This document shows, in pieces, positions 34,379-42,218 of a DNA stretch of 64,000 nucleotides. Source of the stretch: Prauserella halophila (lineage in GTDB: Bacteria > Actinomycetota > Actinomycetes > Mycobacteriales > Pseudonocardiaceae). The translations under genes and the position numbers were made by a program. Location: the NCBI RefSeq assembly GCF_024171895.1, contig NZ_JAMTCQ010000010.1:62001-126000 (forward strand), in the 5' to 3' direction. The stretch's first letter is position 1; every line of letters begins with the position of its first letter. The notes beneath the pieces are model-generated. The model was not told the DNA's origin. It ran no database searches and saw only the letters and a program-made list of their open reading frames with translations.

Positions 34379-37300
34379 ATGCATACCTGGGCGAAGCGTG
34401 GATTGCAGACCGCGCTGGTGACCGGTGGCATGATGATGCTGGGCACCGGCATCGCTTCCGCAGACGAGAACGTCGACCCCGACTCCCCTGCCGGTCCGGT
34501 CGACATGGGCGTCAGCGTTCCCGTGCAGATGGAGGACAACGCGGTCGGCACCCCGATGGGGCAGTACGACCTGCCGGACGTCGACCGGGAATTCAGCTCC
34601 AAGCCTGTCACGGACAAGGTCAACGCGGCCGCCTCGACGGCGAAGACGCAGTCCCAGCCCGCCGCCGACCGTGGTGGCGAGGCCGCAAGCCCTGCCGCCG
34701 ACGGGGTGGAGCCCGTGGCCGATCGCGGCACCGAGGCCCTGACCCAGACGGGCCCGCACACCGAGACGACCGAGTCCGGTGCCGGCCGCGTCACCGACGC
34801 CGTGACCCAGGCCGTGCCGCAGGGCGTGCCGCAGGGCGACCAGGCCGCCGGCACTCTCACGCAGCAGGCCGACGGGACCGACCCGCGTCAGGTGCCCGCG
34901 CCGTCCCCCGACCCCGCCGGCGACCCGTTCATGGGCAACAAGCTCGTCGGCAACATCGCGCTGCCGATCCAGATCACGGGCAACGCCGTGGGCATCCTCG
35001 GTGACGCCGAGGCGCACTCGGACGCCGAGCAGTCCTACGAGAACAACTCCGACGTCAGCACCGACGGCTCCTCCGGCGGGCTCGCGGGCAACGTCGTGGC
35101 CCTCGACTGGGCGGCGCCGGTGCAGATCTCCGGCAACGCGGGCAGCCTGTTCGGTTCGGGCAAGGCCACGGGCAGCGCCTCGCAGGACGCCATCACCACG
35201 GGAGACGTCGACACCGACGGCACCAACGGCGCCGGTGCGGGCAACATCGTCTCGCCGCAGCTGGCCACGCCGGTGCAGTTGTCGGGCAACGCCATTGCGT
35301 GGTTCCTCGGCCACTCCGAGACCGACTTCGACCCCAGCAGCTCGGCCGAGAGCGGCGGCTACCTCGCCACCAACGGCGAGGGCGGCTCCATCGCGGGCAA
35401 CGTGGTGGGCGCGCCGGTCGCGCTGCCGGTGCGGGTCGCCAACAACGCGGCCACGTGGGGCGGTGACGCCGACGCGACCGGTTCGTCAATGGTCGACGCC
35501 GCCGCCGGTGACGACACGTCGCCGGGCATGCACGACATCGACAGTTTCATCCAGACGGAGGGCGAGAACGGTTTCGCCTCCGGCACGATCGCCCAGCCGC
35601 AGGTCGCGTCGCTGGCGTCGGTCACGGGCGTCGCGGGTTCGTGGATCGGCAACTCCCAGACCGTCGACACGGCGTCCGACGCGGCGATGACCGCGGGCGG
35701 TACCTCCAACACGAACGGCAACGAGGCCGCGGGCTCGGGCAACATCGCCAACGCCCCGGTGGCGCTGCCGGTGGAGATCTTCGGGGTCGGCGGCACGTGG
35801 ATCGGCAACGCCCACGCCGAGGACCACGTCAACAGCACCGAGGCCACCGCGGGCGGTGACACGCTGACGCCGGGCGACGAGTCGGCACTCTCGTCCAACA
35901 CGGTGTCGCCGGCGATCGGGTCGGCCGCCGAGGTGTTCGGCGTGGGCGGCAGCTGGATCGGCAACGCCTCGGGCAACGCCGAGTCCGACAAGCTCGTCGA
36001 CGCGGGCGGTTACGACGGCACGCTGGCCAACGACTCCTCCGGCTCGGGCAACCTGGTGCAGGTGCCGGTCGCGACGCCGGTCGAGGTGTTCGGTGTCGGC
36101 GGCAGCTGGATCGGCCAGGGCATCGGCTACGGCGAGGAGACCAAGGAGGTCAGCGCCGGCGGTGGCGGCAACACCGTGGACGACTACGGCTTCGCGAACT
36201 CCAACCTGGTGCAGACGCCGGTGTCGCTGCCCGCGCAGGTCTTCGGTGTCGGCGGCAGCTGGATCGGCAACGGTATCGGCGAGGGTGAGACCGACACGAT
36301 CAGCGAGTCCGGCGGCAACGTGACAGCCGCGGGCGACAAGGGCACGGTGGCGGGCAACATCGGCTTCGTGCCGGTGTCGCTGCCGACTCAGGTGCACGGG
36401 ATCGGCGCCAGCTGGATCGGCAACGGTCACGGCACCAGCGGCAACCTCACCGACTCGTTCGCAGGCGGCGACGCCATGACCTCGGGTGAGGAAGGCTCCA
36501 TCGCGGGCAACCTGGTCGAGGTGCCCGCCGGTGGCGCGGCGTCGGTGTTCGGCAACGGCGCCAACTGGATCGGCACCGCGTCGGGAACGGGCGTCAACGA
36601 CGTCGTGTCCGAGGCGGGCGGCGACTCGGAGACCGTCGGTGACGGCGGTTCGATCGCGGGCAACATCGTCAGCGCAGACGCGATGCCGATCGTGTCGGCC
36701 TTCGGCAACGCGGCCAGCCTGACCGGCGTCTCCAACGGTGCCGGCGCGAACTTCGTGGACGTCACCTCGGGTGGCGACAAGGAGACCTCCGGCGTGGACG
36801 GCGCGATCTCCGGATCGATCGTCGACGTGCCGGTGACCGCGGTGGCGCAGCTGTTCGGCAACGCCGCCACGCTCGGCGGTGTCGCCAACGCCATCGGCGA
36901 GAACACGACGGTGGGCGAGTCCAGCGGCACCACCACGACGGCCGGTGACCCGCAGTCGCTGTCCGGTGTGGACTTCCAGCGTCCGATCGGCGTCGTGGCG
37001 CAGGTCTACGACGTGCCGCTCGAGCTGCTCGGCCAGGCGACCACCGTGGCCAGCAACGACACGGACCTGACCGTCGCCGACGCGCCCATCGACCCGGTCA
37101 TCGACCAGCAGATCACCGGTTCGGAGATGCCGGCGACGGGCATGCCGACGACGTCGCACCTCGACGCGCTGGCCGACCGGGCGAGCGAGCTGGGGGCGTC
37201 GTCGCCGATGCAGCGTTCGGCCGCGCCGGCAGCCATGCCGTCGGCCCCGGCGCTGCCGGCCATGCCGGGCGCCGGTGACCTGCCGGTGAACGGTCTGCTG

Positions 37301-37606
37301 CCGGAGCTGTCCGGGGCGGCCGTGCCCGAGATGCCGGCGATGCCCGCCCAGCGTGCGGACATGCCGGCGCTGCCGGCCGACCCGACGCAGGGTGAGTTCG
37401 CGGGTGCGCTGGACGGCGTGTCGCTGAACGGCGTCGAGCTGGGTGGCACGGACATGCGTTCCGCGGAGCTGCCGGCCGACGCGCCGTCGGCCCCGGAGCT
37501 GCCGGCGGGTGCGCCGTCGCTGGGCGCCGACTCCGCGTCGGGCGCGGCCGGATCCGCGGCGGACCAGGTGGCGCTCAACGGCTACGGCCTGGGTGCGTTC
37601 GTCTGA
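34379..37606 (+). CDS. secreted chaplin-like tandem-repeat protein
   Basis: A 1075-residue exported protein with no cysteine. The signal peptide is KRGLQTALVTGGMMMLGTGI then ASA. From about residue 185 to 905 there are about 14 repeats of about 52 residues. Each has a hydrophobic core of the type GNLVQVPVATPVEVFGVGGS then WIGNG, followed by an acidic Gly/Ser/Thr spacer. The core matches the chaplin pattern (GNVVxVPVxxPVxVCGNxxxVIG) with the Cys replaced by Phe, Ser, Thr or His. The C-terminal 170 residues are rich in Pro, Ala and Met and end in GYGLGAFV. Chaplins are small amyloid-forming coat proteins of Streptomyces; a multi-repeat, Cys-less relative would be a candidate surface amyloid or adhesin. 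No sortase motif is seen. Confidence 0.75.
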   Translation: MHTWAKRGLQTALVTGGMMMLGTGIASADENVDPDSPAGPVDMGVSVPVQMEDNAVGTPMGQYDLPDVDREFSSKPVTDKVNAAASTAKTQSQPAADRGGEAASPAADGVEPVADRGTEALTQTGPHTETTESGAGRVTDAVTQAVPQGVPQGDQAAGTLTQQADGTDPRQVPAPSPDPAGDPFMGNKLVGNIALPIQITGNAVGILGDAEAHSDAEQSYENNSDVSTDGSSGGLAGNVVALDWAAPVQISGNAGSLFGSGKATGSASQDAITTGDVDTDGTNGAGAGNIVSPQLATPVQLSGNAIAWFLGHSETDFDPSSSAESGGYLATNGEGGSIAGNVVGAPVALPVRVANNAATWGGDADATGSSMVDAAAGDDTSPGMHDIDSFIQTEGENGFASGTIAQPQVASLASVTGVAGSWIGNSQTVDTASDAAMTAGGTSNTNGNEAAGSGNIANAPVALPVEIFGVGGTWIGNAHAEDHVNSTEATAGGDTLTPGDESALSSNTVSPAIGSAAEVFGVGGSWIGNASGNAESDKLVDAGGYDGTLANDSSGSGNLVQVPVATPVEVFGVGGSWIGQGIGYGEETKEVSAGGGGNTVDDYGFANSNLVQTPVSLPAQVFGVGGSWIGNGIGEGETDTISESGGNVTAAGDKGTVAGNIGFVPVSLPTQVHGIGASWIGNGHGTSGNLTDSFAGGDAMTSGEEGSIAGNLVEVPAGGAASVFGNGANWIGTASGTGVNDVVSEAGGDSETVGDGGSIAGNIVSADAMPIVSAFGNAASLTGVSNGAGANFVDVTSGGDKETSGVDGAISGSIVDVPVTAVAQLFGNAATLGGVANAIGENTTVGESSGTTTTAGDPQSLSGVDFQRPIGVVAQVYDVPLELLGQATTVASNDTDLTVADAPIDPVIDQQITGSEMPATGMPTTSHLDALADRASELGASSPMQRSAAPAAMPSAPALPAMPGAGDLPVNGLLPELSGAAVPEMPAMPAQRADMPALPADPTQGEFAGALDGVSLNGVELGGTDMRSAELPADAPSAPELPAGAPSLGADSASGAAGSAADQVALNGYGLGAFV

Positions 37607-37652
37607 GCCGAACCCATCCCCTGCCGGCCGCATGAGGTCGGCTGACCGAACC

Positions 37653-37688
37653 GCGGGCCCCGGAAGCAACGTCGCTTCCGGGGCCCGC
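37653..37688. terminator. strong terminator after the repeat protein
   Basis: A perfect 15-bp stem, GCGGGCCCCGGAAGC (37653-37667) with GCTTCCGGGGCCCGC (37674-37688), and a 6-base loop. It lies between the convergent chaplin-like and dioxygenase genes and can serve both. Confidence 0.9.
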
Positions 37689-37716
37689 TTCCGTGTGCGG
37701 GGTGGTCGCGGGCGGA

Positions 37717-38484
37717 TCAGCCGAGTTGGACGGAGCGTTTCGCGAGGCCGTGCCAGTAGCCGTCGATGACGGTGCGGTGCCTGCGGTCCTCGCCGGCACC
37801 GAGGGAGACGAACAGTGGCGCGAAGTGTTCGGTCCTCGGGTGTGCGAGCTGGGCGGCGGGGGCCTTGTGGCGGAAGTCGAGCAGCGCGTCGACGTCGCCG
37901 GTGGCGAGTGCGTCTGCGCCCCAGTCGTCGAACTCGGCCGACCACGCCGGAGGTGCTCCTGCGGAGCCGTCGGTCTGGCGCATCGCGACGAGGTTGTGCG
38001 TGAAGAAGCCGCTGCCCATGATCAGCACACCGCGGTCCCGCAGCGGGGCCAGGCGGCGGCCGAAGTCGTAGAGCGCGCGGGGGTCGAGGGTCGGCAGGGA
38101 CACCTGGAGAACGGGTATGTCGGCGCCGGGGTACATCTCGACGAGCGGTACGTAGGCGCCGTGGTCGAGGCCGCGGACGGGATCGTCGTGGACGTGGCCG
38201 CCGAGTAGTTTCCGCACGTCGGCAGCGAGGCCGGGCGCGCCGGGTGCCGGGTAGGTGACGTCGTAGTAGCGGTCGGGAAAGCCCCAGAAGTCGTACACGA
38301 GCGGGACGGTCGTGGTGGCGCCGATCGTGGCGGGCGCCTCTTCCCAATGGGCGGAGACGACGAGGATCGACGTCGGTTTCGGCAGGTCGGCGGCCCAGTC
38401 GGCGAGCTGGCGGGTCCAGGTGGTGTCGTCGGCGAGCGGCGGCGCCCCGTGGCTCAGGTACAGCACGGGCATCCGGTCGGTCAT
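37717..38484 (-). CDS. class III extradiol dioxygenase, DODA/YgiD type
   Basis: A 255-residue non-heme metal enzyme related to 4,5-DOPA dioxygenase and LigB. Metal-ligand histidines are seen in YLSHGAPPL (H12) and VVSAHWEE (H46), with the catalytic region GLDHGAYVPLVEMYP and the conserved MGSGFFTHNLVAM. The real substrate in bacteria is unknown. ATG 38484 follows GGGAGGCGTC. A perfect 18-base palindrome lies 36-53 bases before the start, so the gene is probably under a MarR- or LysR-like repressor that is not in this window. Confidence 0.88.
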   Translation of the reverse strand: MTDRMPVLYLSHGAPPLADDTTWTRQLADWAADLPKPTSILVVSAHWEEAPATIGATTTVPLVYDFWGFPDRYYDVTYPAPGAPGLAADVRKLLGGHVHDDPVRGLDHGAYVPLVEMYPGADIPVLQVSLPTLDPRALYDFGRRLAPLRDRGVLIMGSGFFTHNLVAMRQTDGSAGAPPAWSAEFDDWGADALATGDVDALLDFRHKAPAAQLAHPRTEHFAPLFVSLGAGEDRRHRTVIDGYWHGLAKRSVQLG

Positions 38485-38519
38485 GACGCCTCCCTGGTGG
38501 TCGCCAACTCTCGCGCACA

Positions 38520-38537
38520 TTGTTGAACTTTCAACAA
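38520..38537. promoter_or_regulatory. perfect palindrome upstream of the dioxygenase gene
   Basis: TTGTTGAACTTTCAACAA has 8-base arms with a CT centre. It sits where the promoter should be and is AT-rich compared with its surroundings. The symmetry fits a winged-helix dimer such as MarR. Confidence 0.7.
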
Positions 38538-38697
38538 GCCTACGTCCGGTTCGCGATTCACGCATCGAGGTGTCCGTCGCCGCAGGTCGGCCCGGAGGCG
38601 AGCGACGGCGTCATCACCGGAATCCGGATCGCCGCGACCCCGGACAAGCTCGGTTTCGCCTCCGCCCAGACTCTGCGGCCGTCACATTCCGCGCGGT

Positions 38698-38838
38698 ACG
38701 GCAACCCTGGGCAGAGCCGTTGTGGACAGGGTGACCGCCGGTCACGACGTGCGGGTGCTGAGTCGTGGGCACGCGGGTGATCGGAGCCCCGAGTGGGTAC
38801 GGGGCGATCTGTGGACGGGTGCCGGGCTTGCGCGGTGA
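38698..38838 (+). pseudogene. remnant of an NAD(P)-binding epimerase/dehydrogenase
   Basis: Within the 484-base gap 38485-38968, 46 codons read TATLGRAVVDRVTAGHDVRV then LSRGHAGDRSPEWVRGDLWT and GAGLAR before TGA. This matches the first Rossmann unit of NmrA/SDR proteins (GTLGRxVVxxLxAxGHxVRVLSR) but the first glycines are lost and nothing follows. It appears to be a decayed gene fragment. The rest of the gap has a hydrophobic frame (LALSVGLIAAVVETTRRLVR) after the stop, possibly another fragment, and no supported gene. Confidence 0.5.
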
Positions 38839-38968
38839 GCCTGGCCCTGTCGGTGGGGCTGATCGCGGCCGTCGTCGAGACCACACGCCGTCTGGTCCGG
38901 ATCGCGCTGGTCAGCTACCTGATAGCAGCTGTTCGACGGTGCCGTTGGCCGGGGTGATGCGCGTGTCG

Positions 38969-39580
38969 TCAGGGTCGTTGGCGGGCGCGGAGGACGACGT
39001 CATGAGTGTGGTGCGTGCCTTCCGGCGGGGCCGTCGTGCGGGCGCGAGTCTCGTGGCATTCGACGATCCAGTCGTCGTCGAGCAGCTCCGCGACCTGTTC
39101 GGGCTGGTAGTAGGCATACGGGTCGTGACTCTTGTCGGCTCCACGTGGATTGTGACCGACGAAAAGCAGTGTCCCGCCAGGTGTGACGGCGTCGAGGAGG
39201 CCGCGGAGTGCGCCCTGGCCCGAATCCCGGCGCAGTGGGAAGTAGTGCACGGACACGAGGTCGAACGAACCCGCGGGCGGCGGCAGGGTCGTGGGGTCGC
39301 CGTGGACCCAGCTCACGCGCTCGCCGAGGTCGTATTCGCGCGCTGCCGCGGCCGCTCGTTCCAACGCCACACGCGAGATGTCGATCGCGGTAACCCGCCA
39401 CCCGCGTCGGGCGAGCCACACCACGTCGCCGCCCTCGCCGCAGCCGACGTCGAGCGCCTGCCCCGGCGGCAGGTCCGCGGTGTCGGTGACGAGGACGGTG
39501 TTGGGGTTTCCACTGAATAGCCGGTCCTGTTCGCGGTAGCGCTCGTCCCAGAATTCGGCGCCGGTCTGCTGTTGAGTCAT
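38969..39580 (-). CDS. class I SAM-dependent methyltransferase, TehB-like
   Basis: A 203-residue methyltransferase. It opens with FWDERYREQDRLFSGNPN, typical of the TehB/thiopurine-like group, then motif I ALDVGCGEGGDVVWLARRGW (about 42-61), the acidic residue in VTAIDIS, and FDLVSVHYFPL at motif IV. The substrate is unknown. The ATG at 39580 is 10 bases from two palindromic sites for the divergent XRE-cupin regulator, so that regulator probably controls this gene. Confidence 0.88.
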   Translation of the reverse strand: MTQQQTGAEFWDERYREQDRLFSGNPNTVLVTDTADLPPGQALDVGCGEGGDVVWLARRGWRVTAIDISRVALERAAAAAREYDLGERVSWVHGDPTTLPPPAGSFDLVSVHYFPLRRDSGQGALRGLLDAVTPGGTLLFVGHNPRGADKSHDPYAYYQPEQVAELLDDDWIVECHETRARTTAPPEGTHHTHDVVLRARQRP

Positions 39581-39610
39581 ACCGTCACGGTGCGTCCGAC
39601 TGCGGCGAGT

Positions 39611-39705
39611 CGGCAAACTCTCTTGCCGAAACCGCAAGGCCGCACAGCGAGAGCTGGTTCATCGCGCCCCAGCCGAGTTGACAAAATGAGTTGCCGGAAC
39701 TGCAA
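39611..39705. promoter_or_regulatory. two operators for the XRE-cupin regulator
   Basis: TTGCCGAAACCGCAA (39623-39637) and TTGCCGGAACTGCAA (39691-39705) share TTGCCGRAACYGCAA, an imperfect palindrome with TTGC/GCAA ends. An extra inverted half CGGCAA at 39611-39616 pairs with TTGCCG at 39623. They lie between the divergent methyltransferase and regulator genes. Confidence 0.65.
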
Positions 39706-39712
39706 TCCGGGC

Positions 39713-40294
39713 GTGGACGATGATTTCGACGCCGTGTTGACGGCCGTGGGGCCGCGGTTGCGGAAGCTGCGCGCGGAGGCGGACCTGACGTTGAGCGCGC
39801 TGTCCGAGGCGACGGGCATCTCGGTGAGCACGCTGTCGCGCCTCGAATCGGGGCAGCGCAAGCCGGGGCTCGATCTGCTGCTGCCGCTGGCGAAGGCGTA
39901 CCGGGTGCCGTTGGACGACCTTGTCGGAGCGCCCGAGGTCGGCGATCCGCGGGTGTACCCACGGCCGATACAGTACGACGGGCTCACGGTCCTGCCGCTG
40001 ACGCGCAGGCCGGGCGGGCTGCAGGCGTTCAAGCACATCCTGCCGGGCGAACTGAATGACCGGACCCCGACGCCCCGTTCCCACGAGGGCTATCACTGGC
40101 TGTACGTCCTCAACGGACGGTTGCGGGTCATCCTCGGCGAGCAGGACCTGGTGCTCATCGCGGGCGAGGTCGCCGAGTTCGACACCCATCTGCCGCACTG
40201 GTTCGGCAACGCCGATGCCCACCCCGCCGAGTTCCTCAGCATCCTCGGCCCGCAGGGCGAACGCTTCCACGTGCGCGCCAGTTACCGGCCCTGA
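39713..40294 (+). CDS. XRE-family regulator with cupin domain
   Basis: A 193-residue one-component regulator. The HTH_3 domain (about 12-65) reads LRKLRAEADLTLSALSEATG then ISVSTLSRLESGQRKPGLDL. A cupin domain follows (about 90-190) with HEGYHWLYVLNGRLRVILGE and DTHLPHWFGN, which would sense a small ligand. I prefer the GTG at 39713 over the ATG at 39686, because the 27 bases between them are mostly an operator copy and the family usually starts close to DFDAVL. It would then be leaderless or nearly so. It is divergent from a methyltransferase that it probably represses along with itself. Confidence 0.85.
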   Translation: MDDDFDAVLTAVGPRLRKLRAEADLTLSALSEATGISVSTLSRLESGQRKPGLDLLLPLAKAYRVPLDDLVGAPEVGDPRVYPRPIQYDGLTVLPLTRRPGGLQAFKHILPGELNDRTPTPRSHEGYHWLYVLNGRLRVILGEQDLVLIAGEVAEFDTHLPHWFGNADAHPAEFLSILGPQGERFHVRASYRP

Positions 40295-40452
40295 CGATCC
40301 GCAGCGGGCCTTACCCGGCCGGGGCCAGTGGCCCTCCGCGACCTGCCACCCGCGTCGGCCGGCCCGGCTGAGCCCGGTGAAACGCGCAGGGCGGGTTCCG
40401 CCCGCGGTGAACACCGGCCGGCCCGGCGCCGGTGTGGCCTACGTTCGGGTGC

Positions 40453-41178
40453 ATGCCACCTGTCGCCACGCGCACGGTCACCTACCCCGCCGACGGCCTG
40501 ACGATGATCGGGCACCTCGCACTCCCCGCCGGTTCCGGACCCCGGCCCGCGGTTCTGCTCGGGCCCGAAGGTCCTGGTCTGAACGACGTCCAGCGGCGCA
40601 GGGCCGATGCCCTCGCCGAACTCGGGTACGTGGCGCTGGCCTTCGATCTCCACGGCGGGCACTGGTTCACCGACCCGGAAGAGATGCTGGCGCGGGTGGG
40701 CCCGCTGCTCGCCGACCCCGACCGGCTGCGCGACATCGGCCACGGGGCACTCGACGTGGTGCGCGACGAGCCACGGACCGACCCCGGGCGGATCGCCGCC
40801 GTCGGTTACGGCACCGGCGGCGCGGTCGCGGTGGAACTCGGCCGTGCCGGCGTCGACCTGCGCGCCATCGGCACGGTCAACGGTCTGGTCACGGGCCGCC
40901 CGGGCGAGGCGCGGAACATCCGGTGCCCGGTGTGGGCCGGTGTCGGCTCCGAGGACCCGATCATGGCGCCCGAGCAGCGGAACGCGTTCACCGCAGAGAT
41001 GCAGGACGCGGGCCTCGACTGGCGCCTCGTGGTCTACGGCGGAGCCCTGCACGCCTTCCACCATCCGACGGTGGATCAGACGGTGCTTCCCGGCGTCGGC
41101 CACCACCCGCAGCACGCCGAGCGGGCGTGGCGCGACGTCGTCGACCTGCTCGCCGAATGCCTACCCGTGACGGAGTGA
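40453..41178 (+). CDS. dienelactone hydrolase-like protein, nucleophile replaced by Gly
   Basis: A 241-residue alpha/beta-hydrolase-fold protein of the dienelactone hydrolase family. The region after the fifth strand reads IAAVGYGTGGAVAVELGR; in active DLH the motif is GxCxGG with Cys or Ser as nucleophile, here Gly. The acid (GVGSEDPIM, about 173) and the histidine (LHAFHHPTV, about 203) of the triad remain. It may be non-catalytic, or use another mechanism; similar GYGTGG proteins are known in actinobacteria. ATG 40453 is chosen over an earlier in-frame start at 40432 because the conserved sequence begins at ATRTVTY. No partner pathway genes are nearby. Confidence 0.75.
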   Translation: MPPVATRTVTYPADGLTMIGHLALPAGSGPRPAVLLGPEGPGLNDVQRRRADALAELGYVALAFDLHGGHWFTDPEEMLARVGPLLADPDRLRDIGHGALDVVRDEPRTDPGRIAAVGYGTGGAVAVELGRAGVDLRAIGTVNGLVTGRPGEARNIRCPVWAGVGSEDPIMAPEQRNAFTAEMQDAGLDWRLVVYGGALHAFHHPTVDQTVLPGVGHHPQHAERAWRDVVDLLAECLPVTE

Positions 41179-41261
41179 GCTACTCGTGACGGAGTGAGCC
41201 GGCCGTCGCTTCCTGCCTGAAAATCCGTTGCCCACGGCGGCGAGGCCGTGGGCAGACTCCG

Positions 41262-42206
41262 GTGGTGGGCCTGTTGCAGAAGCCCGCGCGGGTATCGGTC
41301 CGAGCCCGCGCGACCGTGTTGAGCACGACGTCGTGGGTGCTGTTCGCGACGTCCGGGCCGGTGGCCAAGACCGTCATGGCGGCCGGATGGTCCCCGGCAG
41401 CGGTGACCTCGGCGCGGATCGGGCTGGCCGCGGCGATCCTGATACCAGTGGTCGCCGTGATGCGGCCGCAGGCGCTGCGGTTCCGCCGGGCCGAGCTGGG
41501 TCTGTTGTTCGGTTACGGCCTGCTCGGTGTGGCCGGAGTGCAGCTGCTCTTCTTCGTGGCCATCTCCCGGGTTCCGGTCGGAGTGGCGATGGTGCTGGTC
41601 AACCTGGCGCCCGCGCTGGTCGCCTTGTGGGTGCGGCTGGTGCGCCGCACCCGGCTGCCGGGACTCGTGTGGCTGGGCATCGGGCTGGCCGTGGCCGGGT
41701 TGGTGCTGGTCGCCGAGATCTGGCACGGCGTCCGACTGGACCTGATCGGCCTCGCGGCCGGGCTCGCAGCGGCGGTCTGCTCGGCCGGGTACTTCCTGAT
41801 CGGCGAACGCGGCGCGAACCGGCACGATTCGTTCGGACTGACCGCAGGAGGTCTCGCGATCGGCGCGGTGGCGGTGATCGTCGTTGCGCCGCCCTGGCTG
41901 CCGGGCTCCGGGATGCTCGACGTGTCCGCGGGAATCGGCGGTCTGCACGCTCCGGTGTGGCTGATCCTGGTGCTCCTGGCAGCGCTCGGCACGGCGCTTC
42001 CCTACCTGGCCGGGCTGCGAGCGCTCCGCGATCTCCCGCCCGCTCTGGCCAGCGTGCTGAGCCTGGTGGAGCCGCTGGTCGCCGCCGGGCTGGCCTGGGT
42101 GTTGCTCGGCCAGGCGCTCGGCCCCCTGCAGCTGGTGGGCGCGGCGGCACTGCTGGCAGGCGCGGTGGTGGTACAACTGGCCGCTCCGCAGTCGGGTGCG
42201 ACGTGA
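41262..42206 (+). CDS. EamA/RhaT-type DMT transporter
   Basis: A 314-residue membrane protein with 10 hydrophobic segments in two EamA repeats (about 20-135 and 155-300). Typical features are WVLFATSGPVAKTVMAAGWS near the start and SVLSLVEPLVAAGLAWVLLG near the end. It probably exports metabolites or amino-acid-like compounds; the substrate cannot be told. Start GTG 41262 has a weak ribosome site. It converges on dnaB with only 12 bases between the stops, and no clear hairpin is visible there. Confidence 0.88.
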   Translation: MVGLLQKPARVSVRARATVLSTTSWVLFATSGPVAKTVMAAGWSPAAVTSARIGLAAAILIPVVAVMRPQALRFRRAELGLLFGYGLLGVAGVQLLFFVAISRVPVGVAMVLVNLAPALVALWVRLVRRTRLPGLVWLGIGLAVAGLVLVAEIWHGVRLDLIGLAAGLAAAVCSAGYFLIGERGANRHDSFGLTAGGLAIGAVAVIVVAPPWLPGSGMLDVSAGIGGLHAPVWLILVLLAALGTALPYLAGLRALRDLPPALASVLSLVEPLVAAGLAWVLLGQALGPLQLVGAAALLAGAVVVQLAAPQSGAT

Positions 42207-42218
42207 ACCCGCAGGTGG

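Noticed and set aside
35486..38518. A 1010-codon open frame on the minus strand opposite the chaplin-like gene
   Set aside because: It is the mirror frame of a GC-rich repetitive gene, made of Arg/His/Val runs with no fold or ribosome site; the plus-strand product has a signal peptide and clear repeats.
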